Below are positions 27,612-35,924 of a stretch of 47,647 nucleotides of DNA, one piece after another. The stretch lies in assembly GCF_947387495.1 (NCBI RefSeq), contig NZ_CANDNU010000010.1, forward strand, positions 1 to 47,647. The letters run 5' to 3'. The translations under genes were made by a program, and so were the position numbers. Numbering within the stretch: the first letter of the stretch is position 1; the number at the start of each line of letters is the position of its first letter. Under the pieces are notes generated by a model, which saw nothing but the letters and a program-made list of their open reading frames with translations, was not told the origin of the DNA and searched no databases. The DNA comes from Limosilactobacillus difficilis. GTDB lineage: Bacteria; Bacillota; Bacilli; Lactobacillales; Lactobacillaceae.

Positions 27612-28567
27612 TATTCCAGTCCTCCCAAGTGCCGGCCGCGCAGGACACTTTCCAGCATGGCCATCCGCATGTAAACCCCGTTAACCACCTGGGTGACGTA
27701 CAGGGATTTCGAAGCTTCGACGAGATCACCCGCCAATTCAACGTTGTGGTTGATCGGACCTGGGTGAATGATCACGGCATTTTCCTTCATCCGGTCATAA
27801 CGGTCGTGGTTGATCCCATACTTCTTAAAGTAGGATTCTTCGCTAAAGCCCGCCTCGTTCGGGTCGCCGGCGTGGCGTTCGTGCTGGACCCGCAAGAGGT
27901 TTAAGACATCGACCTTGTCGACCAGGTCATCGATCGGCATATATTTGCCATACTTGTCAAACTTGTGGTCGTACCAGTATTCAGGACCCGAGAAATAGAC
28001 TTCAGCCCCGAGTTTATTAAACATTTCCATGTTGCTTTTCGCTACCCGAGAGTAGTTGATGTCACCGACGATGGCAACCTTCAGCCCCTTGAAGTGGCCA
28101 AAGTGTTCATGTACGGTCATCATATCGAGAAGGCATTGGGAAGGGTGCTGCCCGCTGCCGTCACCAGCATTGACAATTCCCATATTGAGGTGCTGGGACG
28201 GTTTGGTGTGGATCAGTGGTTCATAGTAGGCATTCTCAGAATGACGCATCACTGCCAGCTTAACTCCAATCGCATTGAGCATCAGCAGGGTATCATAAAG
28301 GGTTTCGCCCTTGCTCATCGAACTGTGCGCCGTGTCGACGGGCAGCTCAGTCAAACCGAGTCTGCGTTCCGCCATCCCAAAACTGTTATGCGTCCGTGTT
28401 GAATTTTCAAAGAAGAGATTAGCAACGTAAACAGGGCTGGTCAACTTTGGCACCGCGCCCCCACGTTTAAAATACTCGGCCCGGTCAATCAGGGCTTGCA
28501 CCTCGTCGGGCGTTAAATTCTCCACGCTGACAAAGTTTTTAAAGGCAGCATAGTGACGGTCATCCAT
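27611..28567 (-). CDS. pyrB: Aspartate carbamoyltransferase catalytic subunit PyrB
   Basis: PyrB condenses carbamoyl phosphate with aspartate, the committed step of pyrimidine synthesis. The carbamoyl phosphate motif [12 protein letters not shown] and the aspartate-side HPGP motif ([13 protein letters not shown]) are present. The frame extends to 28678 across the attenuator. The ATG at 28567 (MDDRHYAAF) is preferred because of its GAAGGAGG site and normal length of 318. No pyrI regulatory subunit is present, as usual in Firmicutes. It is the first gene of pyrB-pyrC-carA-carB. Confidence 0.97.
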   Translation of the reverse strand: MDDRHYAAFKNFVSVENLTPDEVQALIDRAEYFKRGGAVPKLTSPVYVANLFFENSTRTHNSFGMAERRLGLTELPVDTAHSSMSKGETLYDTLLMLNAIGVKLAVMRHSENAYYEPLIHTKPSQHLNMGIVNAGDGSGQHPSQCLLDMMTVHEHFGHFKGLKVAIVGDINYSRVAKSNMEMFNKLGAEVYFSGPEYWYDHKFDKYGKYMPIDDLVDKVDVLNLLRVQHERHAGDPNEAGFSEESYFKKYGINHDRYDRMKENAVIIHPGPINHNVELAGDLVEASKSLYVTQVVNGVYMRMAMLESVLRGRHLGGLE

Positions 28568-28599
28568 GATATTTCCTCCTTCGGGTCTATCCAAGCCAC

Positions 28600-28640
28600 A
28601 AAAAAACACCCCGCTGATCCGTGAAGGAGCGAGGTGTTTG
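28600..28640 (-). terminator. PyrR-controlled intrinsic terminator upstream of pyrB
   Basis: On the minus strand AACACCTCGCT pairs with AGCGGGGTGTT, followed by seven T. It lies between the PyrR-binding stem and pyrB and is the terminator arm of the pyr attenuator. Confidence 0.9.
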
Positions 28641-28683
28641 CAGGATGGTTTAGATCGTCTCCAGCCATCGTATTTCACCGAAA

Positions 28684-28707
28684 TCCCCTTGCTAGCCTCA
28701 CGGGACC
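28684..28707 (-). promoter_or_regulatory. PyrR-binding RNA loop (pyr attenuator)
   Basis: The minus-strand transcript reads GGTCCCGTGAGGCTAGCAAG, matching the PyrR anti-antiterminator consensus (UCCnGnGAGGCU). When UMP is high, PyrR stabilises this stem and the downstream terminator forms. pyrR itself is not in this window. Confidence 0.9.
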
Positions 28708-28730
28708 AACGTTAAAGGTTCATTGTCTTA

Positions 28731-28759
28731 AATTTACCTGCCTAAGGGCCAATTGTCAA
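28731..28759 (-). promoter_or_regulatory. Sigma-A promoter of the pyr operon
   Basis: On the minus strand TTGACA (28754-28759) and TAAATT (28731-28736) are spaced by 17 bases, directly upstream of the PyrR-binding loop. Confidence 0.8.
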
Positions 28760-28807
28760 GCCCCGGCAAGGGACGAAATCCTTTTATTAAAGGGATTAGC
28801 GAAATTA

Positions 28808-29662
28808 TTATTTTTTGGTTTGAAAACGTTTCATTGCGGTGGTCGTCTGCCCGATAACCCGGATTGTCTCTTCGTAATGCTGGGCCACGTAATCAAACAT
28901 CAGAAGATCAATTGTATAGAGCTGGCTCACCAACGAAGTAGTGGCCGCAGCACGGGAATGAGCTTCCCCAACGTCCTGGGTTAACAGGGTCCAACTAGCA
29001 AGACGGGCAGCCTTTGAATTTGCCCGGGCTGTTAAGACCACCCTGACCATTTCCCGTTTCTTGAGTTCTTGCAACAAATCCAAGACTGAGCGGGTTTGGC
29101 CCCAATTCGAGATGACAATAAAGAGCGTCTTCGGTTTGGCAGTCACCACCCGCATCATCGCCACGTGCAAGTCGTGAGTTGCGACTGCCAGGCAACCGAT
29201 CCGGGTCAGCTTAATGGCTAATGATTCTGCCGCAACGGCGGAGGCTCCCGCCCCGTAAATCACGATCTGATCCGCCCAGGCCAGGGCATCGACAGTCTTG
29301 GCCACTAATTTCTCATCAAGCATTCGACTGGTCTCGTCAACGACCACCTTGTAGCGGCTGGCGAGTTTAGTGTTAATTGCCTTAGGATCTTCCCCCGGTT
29401 CAATTTCAAATTTCTTGCTGGACTTTTGATGTTGGTGCAGTTGCAGGGATAGCTGCATCTTCAATTCGGGATAGCCAGAATATCCTAGGGATTGAGAAAA
29501 ACGGAAAACCGTCGATTGGGATACTCCGGCACGTTTGGCAAGTTTATTGATCGGCATCATCTGTAGTTCAGTGTAGTGATCACGCATATACACAGCCAGG
29601 CGCTGATTGCTCCCCCGCATCTGCCGGGCCGCCCGCCTGATTCTTCCTCGTAAGTCTTCCAT
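28808..29662 (-). CDS. MurR/RpiR family transcriptional regulator
   Basis: The 284-residue protein has an N-terminal RpiR-type helix-turn-helix (LAKRAGVSQSTVFRFSQSLGYSGYPELK) and a C-terminal SIS sugar-phosphate-binding domain (VIYGAGASAVAAESLAIKLTRIG; FIVISNWGQTRSVLDLLQELKKR). Such proteins usually sense a phosphosugar and control nearby sugar genes. No sugar gene is adjacent, so its regulon is unknown. The ATG at 29662 follows AGAGGAC; the longer frame to 29698 has no ribosome binding site. Confidence 0.9.
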   Translation of the reverse strand: MEDLRGRIRRAARQMRGSNQRLAVYMRDHYTELQMMPINKLAKRAGVSQSTVFRFSQSLGYSGYPELKMQLSLQLHQHQKSSKKFEIEPGEDPKAINTKLASRYKVVVDETSRMLDEKLVAKTVDALAWADQIVIYGAGASAVAAESLAIKLTRIGCLAVATHDLHVAMMRVVTAKPKTLFIVISNWGQTRSVLDLLQELKKREMVRVVLTARANSKAARLASWTLLTQDVGEAHSRAAATTSLVSQLYTIDLLMFDYVAQHYEETIRVIGQTTTAMKRFQTKK

Positions 29663-29739
29663 GGTAAAAGTCCTCTTGCAAAAATGAGACTGCGACATAA
29701 TATCACAACATCGTTAAAATATAAGGAATGATACAACAA

Positions 29740-29776
29740 TAGCCCCTAACGTTCGTCAAAAGCGAACGCTAGAGGC
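29740..29776. terminator. Long hairpin downstream of rplA
   Basis: A 13-bp stem (CCTCTAGCGTTCG with CGAACGTTAGGGG on the minus strand, including G-T pairs) lies between rplA and the RpiR gene. The T run is poor. It resembles the hairpin at 38738-38784 in sequence, suggesting a family of related hairpin repeats. The rest of the 29663-29849 gap contains a second small stem (GCTTTGT with ACAAAGC) and no gene. Confidence 0.55.
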
Positions 29777-29849
29777 CCATTGCTTGTCAGGAATAGCCCC
29801 AGCTTTGTATTGACAAAGCCATGAGCCATCCCCTTAATCATGATTAAGC

Positions 29850-30539
29850 TTAGAAGCTGCTCAGATCAAGCGTAACACTCGGCCCAAAAGTTGAGGCGAT
29901 TGAAGCGTGCTTGATGTAAGTACCACGAACTGATGCTGGACGAGCCTTTGCAACAACCGTTTCGATTGCCTTCAAGTTTTCAACCAGCTTGTCAGTGTCA
30001 AATGAAACCTTGCCGAATGGAACAGCAACGTTACCGTCACGGTCGGTCCGGTAAGTAACCTGACCAGCCTTGGCGTCAGAAACCGCTTGGGCAACGTCCA
30101 TCGTTACCGTGCCCGTCTTCGGGTTTGGCATCAAGCCCTTTGGCCCAAGGATCCGGCCCAGACGACCAACAGTCGGCATCATGTCTGGCGTTGCAATGGC
30201 AACGTCAAAGTCCATCCAGCCGTCCTGGATCTTCTGTGCTAAGTCGTCATCGCCAACGAAGTCAGCACCGGCATCCTTAGCCTGTTGTGCCTTTTCACCC
30301 TTAGCGAAGACAATAACCGTAACGTCCTTACCAGTACCGTTTGGCAGAACCAGGGCACCACGCAGCTGTTGGTCAGCTTGCTTGGTGTCGACGTTCAGGT
30401 TAAATGCAACTTCGACACTTGAGTCAAAGTTAGCAAAATCAATATCTTTAACTAATTGAACAGCGTCGTTAACAGCGTATTCCTTGCTGTCAACCTTTTT
30501 CAGCGCTTCTTGGTATTTCTTACCGCGTTTTTTAGCCAT
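29850..30539 (-). CDS. rplA: 50S ribosomal protein L1
   Basis: L1 forms the mobile L1 stalk at the E site and represses its own operon by binding mRNA. The 229-residue sequence has the family start [16 protein letters not shown]. It also contains the signature region [22 protein letters not shown] and the C-terminal [20 protein letters not shown]. It follows rplK after 92 bases, a gap that contains an L1-site-like hairpin. Confidence 0.99.
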   Translation of the reverse strand: MAKKRGKKYQEALKKVDSKEYAVNDAVQLVKDIDFANFDSSVEVAFNLNVDTKQADQQLRGALVLPNGTGKDVTVIVFAKGEKAQQAKDAGADFVGDDDLAQKIQDGWMDFDVAIATPDMMPTVGRLGRILGPKGLMPNPKTGTVTMDVAQAVSDAKAGQVTYRTDRDGNVAVPFGKVSFDTDKLVENLKAIETVVAKARPASVRGTYIKHASIASTFGPSVTLDLSSF

Positions 30540-30560
30540 CTGTTGTTTCCTCCTTGCAAA

Positions 30561-30587
30561 TGTGGTCTAACGGAGTTTACCTCCCAC
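30561..30587 (-). promoter_or_regulatory. L1-binding-like hairpin upstream of rplA
   Basis: On the minus strand GTGGGAGG, TAAACTCC and GTTAGACCACA form an outer GTGG/CCAC stem, an inner GGAG/CTCC stem and an asymmetric internal loop. It matches the hairpin upstream of rplK. By analogy with known L1 autoregulation it may let L1 repress rplA separately. Confidence 0.55.
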
Positions 30588-30631
30588 GTGAGACAGAGGA
30601 GCTTTTGCCCTCCTGCCCGGTAGAGCCGCGC

Positions 30632-31057
30632 TTAGCCTTCGACTTCGAAGCCCATGCTACGAGCAGTACCTTCAATCATGCGCATTGCGGCTTCAACGTC
30701 CGCAGCGTTTAGATCTTGCATCTTAGTTTCGGCGATTTCCTTAACCTGATCCTTGGTTACCTTAGCAACCTTCTTCGTGTTAGGTTCACCGGAACCGTGT
30801 TCAACACCAGCGGCTTTCTTCAGCAGTACTGAAGCAGGCGGCGTCTTGGTAACGAAGGTAAATGAACGATCCTCGTAAACCGTGATCACAACTGGGATCA
30901 ACATCCCCTTTTGATCAGCAGTCCGGGCGTTAAATTCCTTCGTGAAGCCCATAATGTTAATCCCTGCTTGACCTAATGCAGGCCCAACCGGCGGTGCAGG
31001 TGTAGCAGCACCAGCAGGGATTTGTAACTTGACAACGTTCGCTACTTTCTTTGCCAC
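30632..31057 (-). CDS. rplK: 50S ribosomal protein L11
   Basis: L11 belongs to the GTPase-associated centre and is needed for the stringent response. The true start is the GTG at 31057 after AAGGAGG, giving [22 protein letters not shown] and 141 residues. The open frame upstream to 31120 runs through the regulatory hairpin. The proline-rich N-terminal loop and the [13 protein letters not shown]-terminus are typical. Confidence 0.99.
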   Translation of the reverse strand: MAKKVANVVKLQIPAGAATPAPPVGPALGQAGINIMGFTKEFNARTADQKGMLIPVVITVYEDRSFTFVTKTPPASVLLKKAAGVEHGSGEPNTKKVAKVTKDQVKEIAETKMQDLNAADVEAAMRMIEGTARSMGFEVEG

Positions 31058-31082
31058 GAGACAAAACCTCCTTAGTCCGTGT

Positions 31083-31121
31083 TGTGGTAATGATGGGGTA
31101 TCAAAATTTGCCCCTCCCACA
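31083..31121 (-). promoter_or_regulatory. L1-binding-like leader hairpin upstream of rplK
   Basis: The minus-strand transcript forms an outer TGTGG/CCACA stem and an inner GGGG/CCCC stem. Unpaired GA on one side faces ATCATTA on the other. This is the arrangement of L1 target sites in Gram-positive rplK leaders, which mimic the 23S rRNA site. Confidence 0.65.
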
Positions 31122-31146
31122 GTATGACAAACGCATACTAGGATAA

Positions 31147-31186
31147 ATTAACATAAAAAACGTCCGATGGCAAGCATCAGACGCTG
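31147..31186 (-). terminator. Terminator after nusG
   Basis: On the minus strand CGTCTGATG pairs with CATCGGACG around CTTGC, followed by TTTTTT. It separates nusG from rplKA. Confidence 0.88.
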
Positions 31187-31206
31187 ATTAGTGGTTGATT
31201 AAATAC

Positions 31207-31755
31207 TTAGTCTTCGACAGTGTCAATCTGGTCAAAGCCCAGTTCAGTTGAGGTCTGGCGGCCAAACATCTCAATGTCCACTTTTAATTTCATCTTTTCG
31301 TGATCGACAGCGGTAACCTTACCGTTCAGGTCGGCAAAAGCCCCGGCAATGATCTTAACTTCATCCCCCACGTTGACGTTGATATCGGTCTGTGGGACAT
31401 CATCACCCATCCGCTTCAGGATCCGGTCTGCTTCTTCTGGCAGCAGGGGGGTTGGTTTAGAACCACCACCGTGAGAGCCGAGGAAGCCGGTAACCCCTGG
31501 CGTGTTCCGGGCAATGTACCAGGCCCGGTCAGTCATGATCATTTCAACCAAGACGTAACCAGGGAAGGTCTTTTCAACCGTTTCCTTGGCGTTGCCATCC
31601 TTCACCGTCCGAACAGTGTCTTCCGGAACAACTACCCGGAAAATGTAATCCTGCATGTTCATCGACTGAACCCGTGATTCAAGGTTGCTCTTTACCCGGT
31701 TTTCATAACCGGAGTACGTGTGCAAAACGTACCAGCGCTTTTCATTTGTTTCCAC
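31207..31755 (-). CDS. nusG: Transcription termination/antitermination protein NusG
   Basis: NusG binds RNA polymerase and modulates pausing, Rho action and coupling with the ribosome. The NGN domain (RWYVLHTYSGYENRVKSNLE; PGYVLVEMIMTDRAWYIARNTPGVTGFLG) and the C-terminal KOW domain (GDEVKIIAGAFADLNGKVTAVD) are complete in 182 residues. The start is a GTG at 31755 after AAGGAGA. It has its own extended -10 promoter followed directly by a terminator-like hairpin. Confidence 0.98.
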   Translation of the reverse strand: METNEKRWYVLHTYSGYENRVKSNLESRVQSMNMQDYIFRVVVPEDTVRTVKDGNAKETVEKTFPGYVLVEMIMTDRAWYIARNTPGVTGFLGSHGGGSKPTPLLPEEADRILKRMGDDVPQTDINVNVGDEVKIIAGAFADLNGKVTAVDHEKMKLKVDIEMFGRQTSTELGFDQIDTVED

Positions 31756-31791
31756 GATTATTCTCCTTGTTCAACCTACTTTTGTCTAAAA

Positions 31792-31822
31792 TAAAAAACC
31801 CCGTGTTCCACGAAGTTTTTAG
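31792..31822 (-). terminator. Terminator-like hairpin between secE and nusG
   Basis: On the minus strand a 12-bp stem (AAAAACTTCGTG with CACGGGGTTTTT, two T-G pairs, loop GAA) runs into T residues. It lies about 35 bases upstream of nusG but downstream of the nusG promoter. Confidence 0.75.
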
Positions 31823-31830
31823 CCATTAAG

Positions 31831-31839
31831 ATTATAACA
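31831..31839 (-). promoter_or_regulatory. Extended -10 promoter for nusG
   Basis: The minus strand reads TGTTATAAT, a perfect extended -10 (TGnTATAAT). No good -35 is present. Transcription would start near 31824, just before the hairpin at 31792-31822. Confidence 0.6.
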
Positions 31840-31862
31840 AAATTGGCGGTTGCCTACCAGTC

Positions 31863-32033
31863 CTACTTGACAAACCACAACATCAAAGAATGAATTAACC
31901 AATCAGCAATGGCAAAGAAAACGACGAAAAATAACGTCAGCGTAATCACGATTCCCGTATCACGCCGGTTTTCCTTTGCTGTCGGCCAGATGACCAAATG
32001 CATTTCATGAAAAACACTCTTGATAAACTTCAT
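31863..32033 (-). CDS. secE: Preprotein translocase subunit SecE
   Basis: SecE is the single-span essential subunit that clamps SecY. The 56-residue protein has the amphipathic FHEMHLVIWPTAKENRRDTGIV segment and one membrane helix (ITLTLFFVVFFAIADWLIHSL written in parts: ITLTLFFVVF then FAIADWLIHS). The ATG at 32033 gives the family N-terminus MKFIKSVF; an upstream in-frame start overlaps rpmG. The order rpmG-secE-nusG is conserved. Confidence 0.95.
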   Translation of the reverse strand: MKFIKSVFHEMHLVIWPTAKENRRDTGIVITLTLFFVVFFAIADWLIHSLMLWFVK

Positions 32034-32047
32034 CAGACTACCCCCGC

Positions 32048-32197
32048 TCACCGTGTTTCACGGTGAATAGTGTACTCACCGCAATGTTTGCAATATTTGC
32101 GCAACTCCAACCGATGATCACGGTTAGGATTGACGGTCGTCGTGTAGTTGCGGGCCCCGCATTTTGAGCACTCCAGTGCGACTTTTCTCTTCGTCAC
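32048..32197 (-). CDS. rpmG: 50S ribosomal protein L33
   Basis: Translation of the minus strand from GTG at 32197, after GGAGGTGGTTGC, gives 49 residues starting [18 protein letters not shown] and ending EYTIHRETR. Both zinc CxxC pairs (CSKC and CKHC) are present, so this is the zinc-containing form. It lies directly upstream of secE, as in Bacillus. Confidence 0.93.
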   Translation of the reverse strand: MTKRKVALECSKCGARNYTTTVNPNRDHRLELRKYCKHCGEYTIHRETR

Positions 32198-32272
32198 GCA
32201 ACCACCTCCACATACCTAGTAACTGTACATGAATTATTAAGCAAATGCAAGTTGTCAACTTCAAGGTCAGGG

Positions 32273-32854
32273 TCATTGGGCTAGGCGAACCAGTTTCCGA
32301 TGCGCCCGCTCCAAACCACCCATGACCTTCTTGGGCGAGCAATGAAGCTCCTGGGCAATTTCGTTAATGCGAAAACCCTGCGTTTGTCGCGCAAAAACTT
32401 GATTTTCAAAAACGGAACACTGATCCTGTAATTCTCGATACAGGCTTATGCACTCCACCTGATCATGAACCGCAGCATGAATGTTAATGTCCGGCAAGGT
32501 CTCCTCGTGAATCTTACTGAGCTCTCCAATCTGTGCTGCCGGAATGCGTTTGCCAGCGGCCTGGAGACGGTATAAATCGCGGAGACGATTGCGCAGGGCT
32601 CGTTTATAAAACCAACAGAAGCGCACCTGTGTATCAGCCCGGTAACTGGCGATGGAGCGGATCAACGTCAGCATTGCTTCCTGCGACCAGTCCTCAAATT
32701 CCAGTCCGGGAATGAAGTGGATCCGCCAGATTTTCTTGATCAAGGGTAAATAATTAGCGAATAATTGCTCTAGATTATCACTACTCCCAAATTTAGCACC
32801 GGTAATAAGCGTCATTTCTTCCTGATTAGCGCGAATAAAATTTTCAAGTTGCAT
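32273..32854 (-). CDS. sigH: Sigma factor SigH/ComX-like (sigma-70 family)
   Basis: A 193-residue sigma-70-like protein with a region 2 segment (LPLIKKIWRIHFIPGLEFEDW; SQEAMLTLIRSIASYR) and a C-terminal region 4 helix-turn-helix (QGFRINEIAQELHCSPKKVMGGLERAHRKL). Its place between rlmB and rpmG-secE-nusG is that of sigH in Bacillus. In lactobacilli such factors control competence-like genes rather than sporulation. The ATG at 32854 follows GGGGGAG. It has its own promoter and a long structured 5' region. Confidence 0.9.
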   Translation of the reverse strand: MQLENFIRANQEEMTLITGAKFGSSDNLEQLFANYLPLIKKIWRIHFIPGLEFEDWSQEAMLTLIRSIASYRADTQVRFCWFYKRALRNRLRDLYRLQAAGKRIPAAQIGELSKIHEETLPDINIHAAVHDQVECISLYRELQDQCSVFENQVFARQTQGFRINEIAQELHCSPKKVMGGLERAHRKLVRLAQ

Positions 32855-32930
32855 GTTACAAGTCTCCCCCAATAGCCTTGCAGCACTCACCAAATTTATT
32901 TACAAAAAAACGCAAACAAATTTCAATGAT

Positions 32931-32967
32931 AATGCCAGCAAATTGCGTATCTATCTTTTGTTGGCAT
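32931..32967. repeat. Inverted repeat in the sigH 5' untranslated region
   Basis: ATGCCAGCAAA and TTTGTTGGCAT-type arms pair over 11 bp (one G-T) around a 13-base loop. It lies between the predicted sigH promoter and the sigH start, and no T run follows on either strand. The rest of 32855-33057 is AT-rich and has no gene. Confidence 0.6.
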
Positions 32968-32993
32968 CAATAATTAACAATCTCACAGTTCAT

Positions 32994-33022
32994 AGATTAG
33001 CAAAACACGCTATTACAATCAA
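32994..33022 (-). promoter_or_regulatory. Sigma-A promoter of sigH
   Basis: On the minus strand TTGATT (33017-33022) and TAATCT (32994-32999) are spaced by 17 bases, giving a 5' untranslated region of about 130 bases. Confidence 0.6.
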
Positions 33023-33057
33023 GTGTTTTTGAAAAAACTTTCCAAGAGCGGTAATTA

Positions 33058-33085
33058 AAAAACCGTGGTCATCGCCACGGTTAAT
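33058..33085 (-). terminator. Terminator after rlmB
   Basis: On the minus strand AACCGTGG pairs with CCACGGTT around CGATGA, followed by TTTT. It ends the cysS-mrnC-rlmB operon just past rlmB. Confidence 0.88.
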
Positions 33086-33093
33086 CGTCATCG

Positions 33094-33864
33094 TTATTGT
33101 TCTAGAGGATGGCGCGAGTTAAATCCCTGGTAGATCAGCAAGCTCGCTGCCACACTGGCGTTTAAACTCTGCACATGACCAATCATCGGGATTGTTAACA
33201 TTTCATCACAACTCTTTTTCAGTAATGGCGAAATTCCCTTGCCTTCGTTACCGATCACAATGGCTACGGGCCCCTTCGCATCCCACTGGCGATAATCCTG
33301 ACCCTTCATATCCGTACCAAAGAGCCAGACGCCCCGCTCCTTGAGTTCTTGGGCAGTCTGGACAAGGTTAGTGACCCGGGCAACCGGCACGTGTTCGAGC
33401 GCCCCAGCCGCCGTTTTGGCAACCACTTCTGTCAGTCCCACTGCCCGGCGTTTGGGAATGATCACCCCGTGAACCCCAGCCGCATCCGCTGTCCGCAAAA
33501 TCGAACCAAGGTTATGAGGATCAGCTAACTGATCCAAAATCAAGAAAAACGGAGCTTCATCACGTTCCGCTGCCCGTTGGAACAGGTCGTCAATCGTCGC
33601 ATAATGGTACGCCGCTACTGCCAGAATCACTCCCTGGTGGTTTTGGTGATCACTCATTTGGTCCAGCTTTGTCTTCGGAACGCTTGAAATGACGAGGTGT
33701 CGGCGCTTGGCCAGTTGAATAATTTTACCAATCGCATCGGACCGCAACCCCGCCTGGATAAAGACCTTGTTAATCTCTTGGTCCTTCGCTTTCAGCGCCG
33801 CAACGGCCGGATGGCGACCGATTATAAAGTCGCTTTTCGAAGAGTCGTGCTTATTAGTCTTCAT
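33094..33864 (-). CDS. rlmB: 23S rRNA (guanosine-2'-O)-methyltransferase RlmB
   Basis: This SPOUT-class methyltransferase 2'-O-methylates a 23S rRNA guanosine (G2251 in E. coli). The N-terminal substrate-binding part ([15 protein letters not shown]) is followed by the knot motifs [34 protein letters not shown] and [19 protein letters not shown]. The length of 256 is normal. It overlaps the mrnC stop by 11 bases; cysS-mrnC-rlmB is the conserved Firmicutes order. Confidence 0.95.
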   Translation of the reverse strand: MKTNKHDSSKSDFIIGRHPAVAALKAKDQEINKVFIQAGLRSDAIGKIIQLAKRRHLVISSVPKTKLDQMSDHQNHQGVILAVAAYHYATIDDLFQRAAERDEAPFFLILDQLADPHNLGSILRTADAAGVHGVIIPKRRAVGLTEVVAKTAAGALEHVPVARVTNLVQTAQELKERGVWLFGTDMKGQDYRQWDAKGPVAIVIGNEGKGISPLLKKSCDEMLTIPMIGHVQSLNASVAASLLIYQGFNSRHPLEQ

Positions 33865-34267
33865 GCTCTGTGCGCCCCGCTTCCACTTGATCGATGCACC
33901 ACTGCGCTAATTCTTTGAGACGGGCAGTTTCTCCCGCCAGCTGCAGATACCCAAACAGGGCTTCAAACCCAGTCGAAACCCGGTAAGTAAGTACGCTCGT
34001 ATGTTTGGCGTGCGTATAACTTTTCGCATTGCGGCCCCGTTTGAAGTAGGCCCACTCCGTCTCGTTCAGCACTTGGTCCTCTTCCATTAGCGAAATCAGC
34101 GCCGCCTGCGCCTTCGCTGACACAAAGTGCGTCGCCGCTCGCTGCAATTTGTTGGGACGGGTCAAGCCCTTCTCCAGCAAATGCTGGCGGATAAAGGGCT
34201 CGTAGACAGCATCCCCTAGGTAAGCCAGGGCAATGCCATTTAGTTGCTGGTAATCAAATTCTGTCAT
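33854..34267 (-). CDS. mrnC: Mini-ribonuclease III MrnC
   Basis: Mini-III is an RNase III catalytic domain without the dsRNA-binding domain; it matures 23S rRNA. The 137-residue protein carries [21 protein letters not shown] with the catalytic Asp, and the later [14 protein letters not shown] region. It starts 1 base past the cysS stop and overlaps rlmB. Confidence 0.94.
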   Translation of the reverse strand: MTEFDYQQLNGIALAYLGDAVYEPFIRQHLLEKGLTRPNKLQRAATHFVSAKAQAALISLMEEDQVLNETEWAYFKRGRNAKSYTHAKHTSVLTYRVSTGFEALFGYLQLAGETARLKELAQWCIDQVEAGRTEHED

Positions 34268-34268
34268 C

Positions 34269-35684
34269 TTATGCCTTTCTGTAACGGGTCCCCTGGGGAG
34301 TATCCTCCAGGATGATCCCTTGTTTCTTCAGTTCGTCGCGAATCTCATCGCTGCGCTTAAAATTGCGTGCCGCCCGGGCCTGGTTGCGCTCATCAATCAT
34401 TTTTTTGATCCGCTCGTCGTCAATCGGCGTAGCAGCATTTTCCGTCAAATCGACGCCAAAAATGCTCATCAGTTGCCGAATCTGTTTGCTGAGGGCACTT
34501 AAACTGCCCCGCGCAACGGTCTTCCCCTGGGCGTAAACGTTGGCGTACTTCACCAATTCGTAGACGACCGCAATCCCGTTTTGGACGTTGAAGTCATCGT
34601 CCATCGCCTCGCGGAACTGCTGGTCAAAGTCCTTCACTTTGGCGGCCACTTCATCGTTAGTTCCTTCAACCGCATCACTCTGCCGATAAGCCAGATTTTG
34701 CAGTGCTGTCTTAATATGCCGCAGGTTATTTGTCGCATCTGCCAGAGTCTCGTCACTATACTGAATTGGCCGCCGGTACTGGGTCGTCGACATGCAGAAG
34801 CGCAGCACCTGGGGATCGACGTGTTGGATAATCTCGTGCACAGTGATGAAATTATGCAGGGATTTGCTCATCTTTTCGTTGTCCTTGCCGACCGTGACGA
34901 ACCCATTGTGCATCCAGTAGCGGACAAATTTCTGGCCAGTTGCGGCTTCAGACTGGGCAATTTCGTTTTCATGGTGCGGGAATTCAAGGTCTTGGCCGCC
35001 GCCATGAATATCAATCGTCTTGCCAAGGTAGCGAGTGCTCATCACAGAGCATTCAATGTGCCAGCCGGGACGCCCCTTTCCCCACGGCGAATCCCACGAA
35101 ATTTCACCCGGTTTAGCTGCTTTCCAGAGAGCAAAATCGAGGGGATCCGCCTTTTTTTGAACTTCGTCGGCACTGACATGTTCACTGGCCCCGGTTTCAA
35201 GATCGTCTAGTGACTGGCCAGAGAGCTGCCCGTAATGCTGAAACTTGCGCGCTCGGTAGTAAACATCGCCATCCACGACGTAGGCATAGCCTTTGGAGAT
35301 GAGCGTCTGCACAAATTCAATAATCTGCGGAATGTTCTGGGTAGCCCGGGGATGCATGGTAGCCGGTTCAATGTTTAGTGCCTTCGTATCCTCCATAAAG
35401 GCTTTGATGTACTTATCAGCAAGGGCTGGCACCGTCGTCCCCTCTTCATGAGCCTCCCGAATCATCTTGTCATCGACGTCGGTAAAGTTGGAAACGTAGC
35501 GCACGTCATAGCCTAGATACTCAAGATAACGTCGCACCGTGTCGAAGGCAATCGCGCTGCGGGCATTGCCAATATGAATGTAGTTGTAGACTGTCGGGCC
35601 ACAGACATACATCGTTACCTTTCCCGGAGTAAGTGGGTGAAATTCTTCCTCTTGGCGCGTGAGGGTATTGTAAATCTTTAGCAT
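34269..35684 (-). CDS. cysS: Cysteinyl-tRNA synthetase CysS
   Basis: CysS charges tRNA-Cys. The class I signature HIGN lies in [10 protein letters not shown] and KMSKS in [11 protein letters not shown]. Zinc ligands are visible in [16 protein letters not shown] and FPHHENE. The length of 471 is normal. An extended -10 (TGGTAAGAT) lies upstream on the minus strand. The gene is divergent from the cysteine biosynthesis cluster whose leader contains a Cys-codon run. This puts the producer and the likely sensor of charged tRNA-Cys side by side. Confidence 0.97.
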   Translation of the reverse strand: MLKIYNTLTRQEEEFHPLTPGKVTMYVCGPTVYNYIHIGNARSAIAFDTVRRYLEYLGYDVRYVSNFTDVDDKMIREAHEEGTTVPALADKYIKAFMEDTKALNIEPATMHPRATQNIPQIIEFVQTLISKGYAYVVDGDVYYRARKFQHYGQLSGQSLDDLETGASEHVSADEVQKKADPLDFALWKAAKPGEISWDSPWGKGRPGWHIECSVMSTRYLGKTIDIHGGGQDLEFPHHENEIAQSEAATGQKFVRYWMHNGFVTVGKDNEKMSKSLHNFITVHEIIQHVDPQVLRFCMSTTQYRRPIQYSDETLADATNNLRHIKTALQNLAYRQSDAVEGTNDEVAAKVKDFDQQFREAMDDDFNVQNGIAVVYELVKYANVYAQGKTVARGSLSALSKQIRQLMSIFGVDLTENAATPIDDERIKKMIDERNQARAARNFKRSDEIRDELKKQGIILEDTPQGTRYRKA

Positions 35685-35770
35685 GGTCGACAGCTCCTTT
35701 GTTCTTTAATGACTTCATCTTACCACAGCTAGAAAGCCTCTGGGTGAGCAAAGTGTTGCCAAACTTATTC

Positions 35771-35800
35771 TTGACAGACACCATCACCCGTGTTTATCAT
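35771..35800 (+). promoter_or_regulatory. Promoter of the cysteine leader/cysK operon
   Basis: TTGACA (35771-35776) and TATCAT (35795-35800) are spaced by 18 bases. Transcription would start near 35807, about 22 bases upstream of the leader ATG. Confidence 0.75.
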
Positions 35801-35828
35801 ACTTGTAAATTAACAAGGAGGCAGTCAA

Positions 35829-35924
35829 ATGACTAACAACAACGTCAAAATGAATAACTACTGTTGTTGTGGATCGCGTCTTAGGCGACCCATCATTTTG
35901 GCGTGCCCCCAGCGGGCAAAATAA
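35829..35924 (+). CDS. Cysteine leader peptide (31 codons, three consecutive Cys codons)
   Basis: This short frame follows a near-ideal ribosome binding site (AAGGAGG at 35815-35821) and its own promoter. It encodes a peptide beginning [16 protein letters not shown], with Cys at positions 12, 13, 14 and 26, all three tandem codons being TGT. It ends at TAA 35922-35924. Its 3' half forms RNA segments complementary to the following attenuator. No protein function is expected; the peptide probably serves to stall ribosomes when charged tRNA-Cys is scarce. The role is inferred from codon content, complementarity and the position upstream of cysteine synthesis genes. The coordinates and reading are directly visible. 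Confidence 0.85.
   Translation: MTNNNVKMNNYCCCGSRLRRPIILACPQRAK

Noticed and set aside
32124-32342. 72-codon open frame on the minus strand
   Set aside because: It overlaps rpmG and sigH in another frame, and both of those are convincing.
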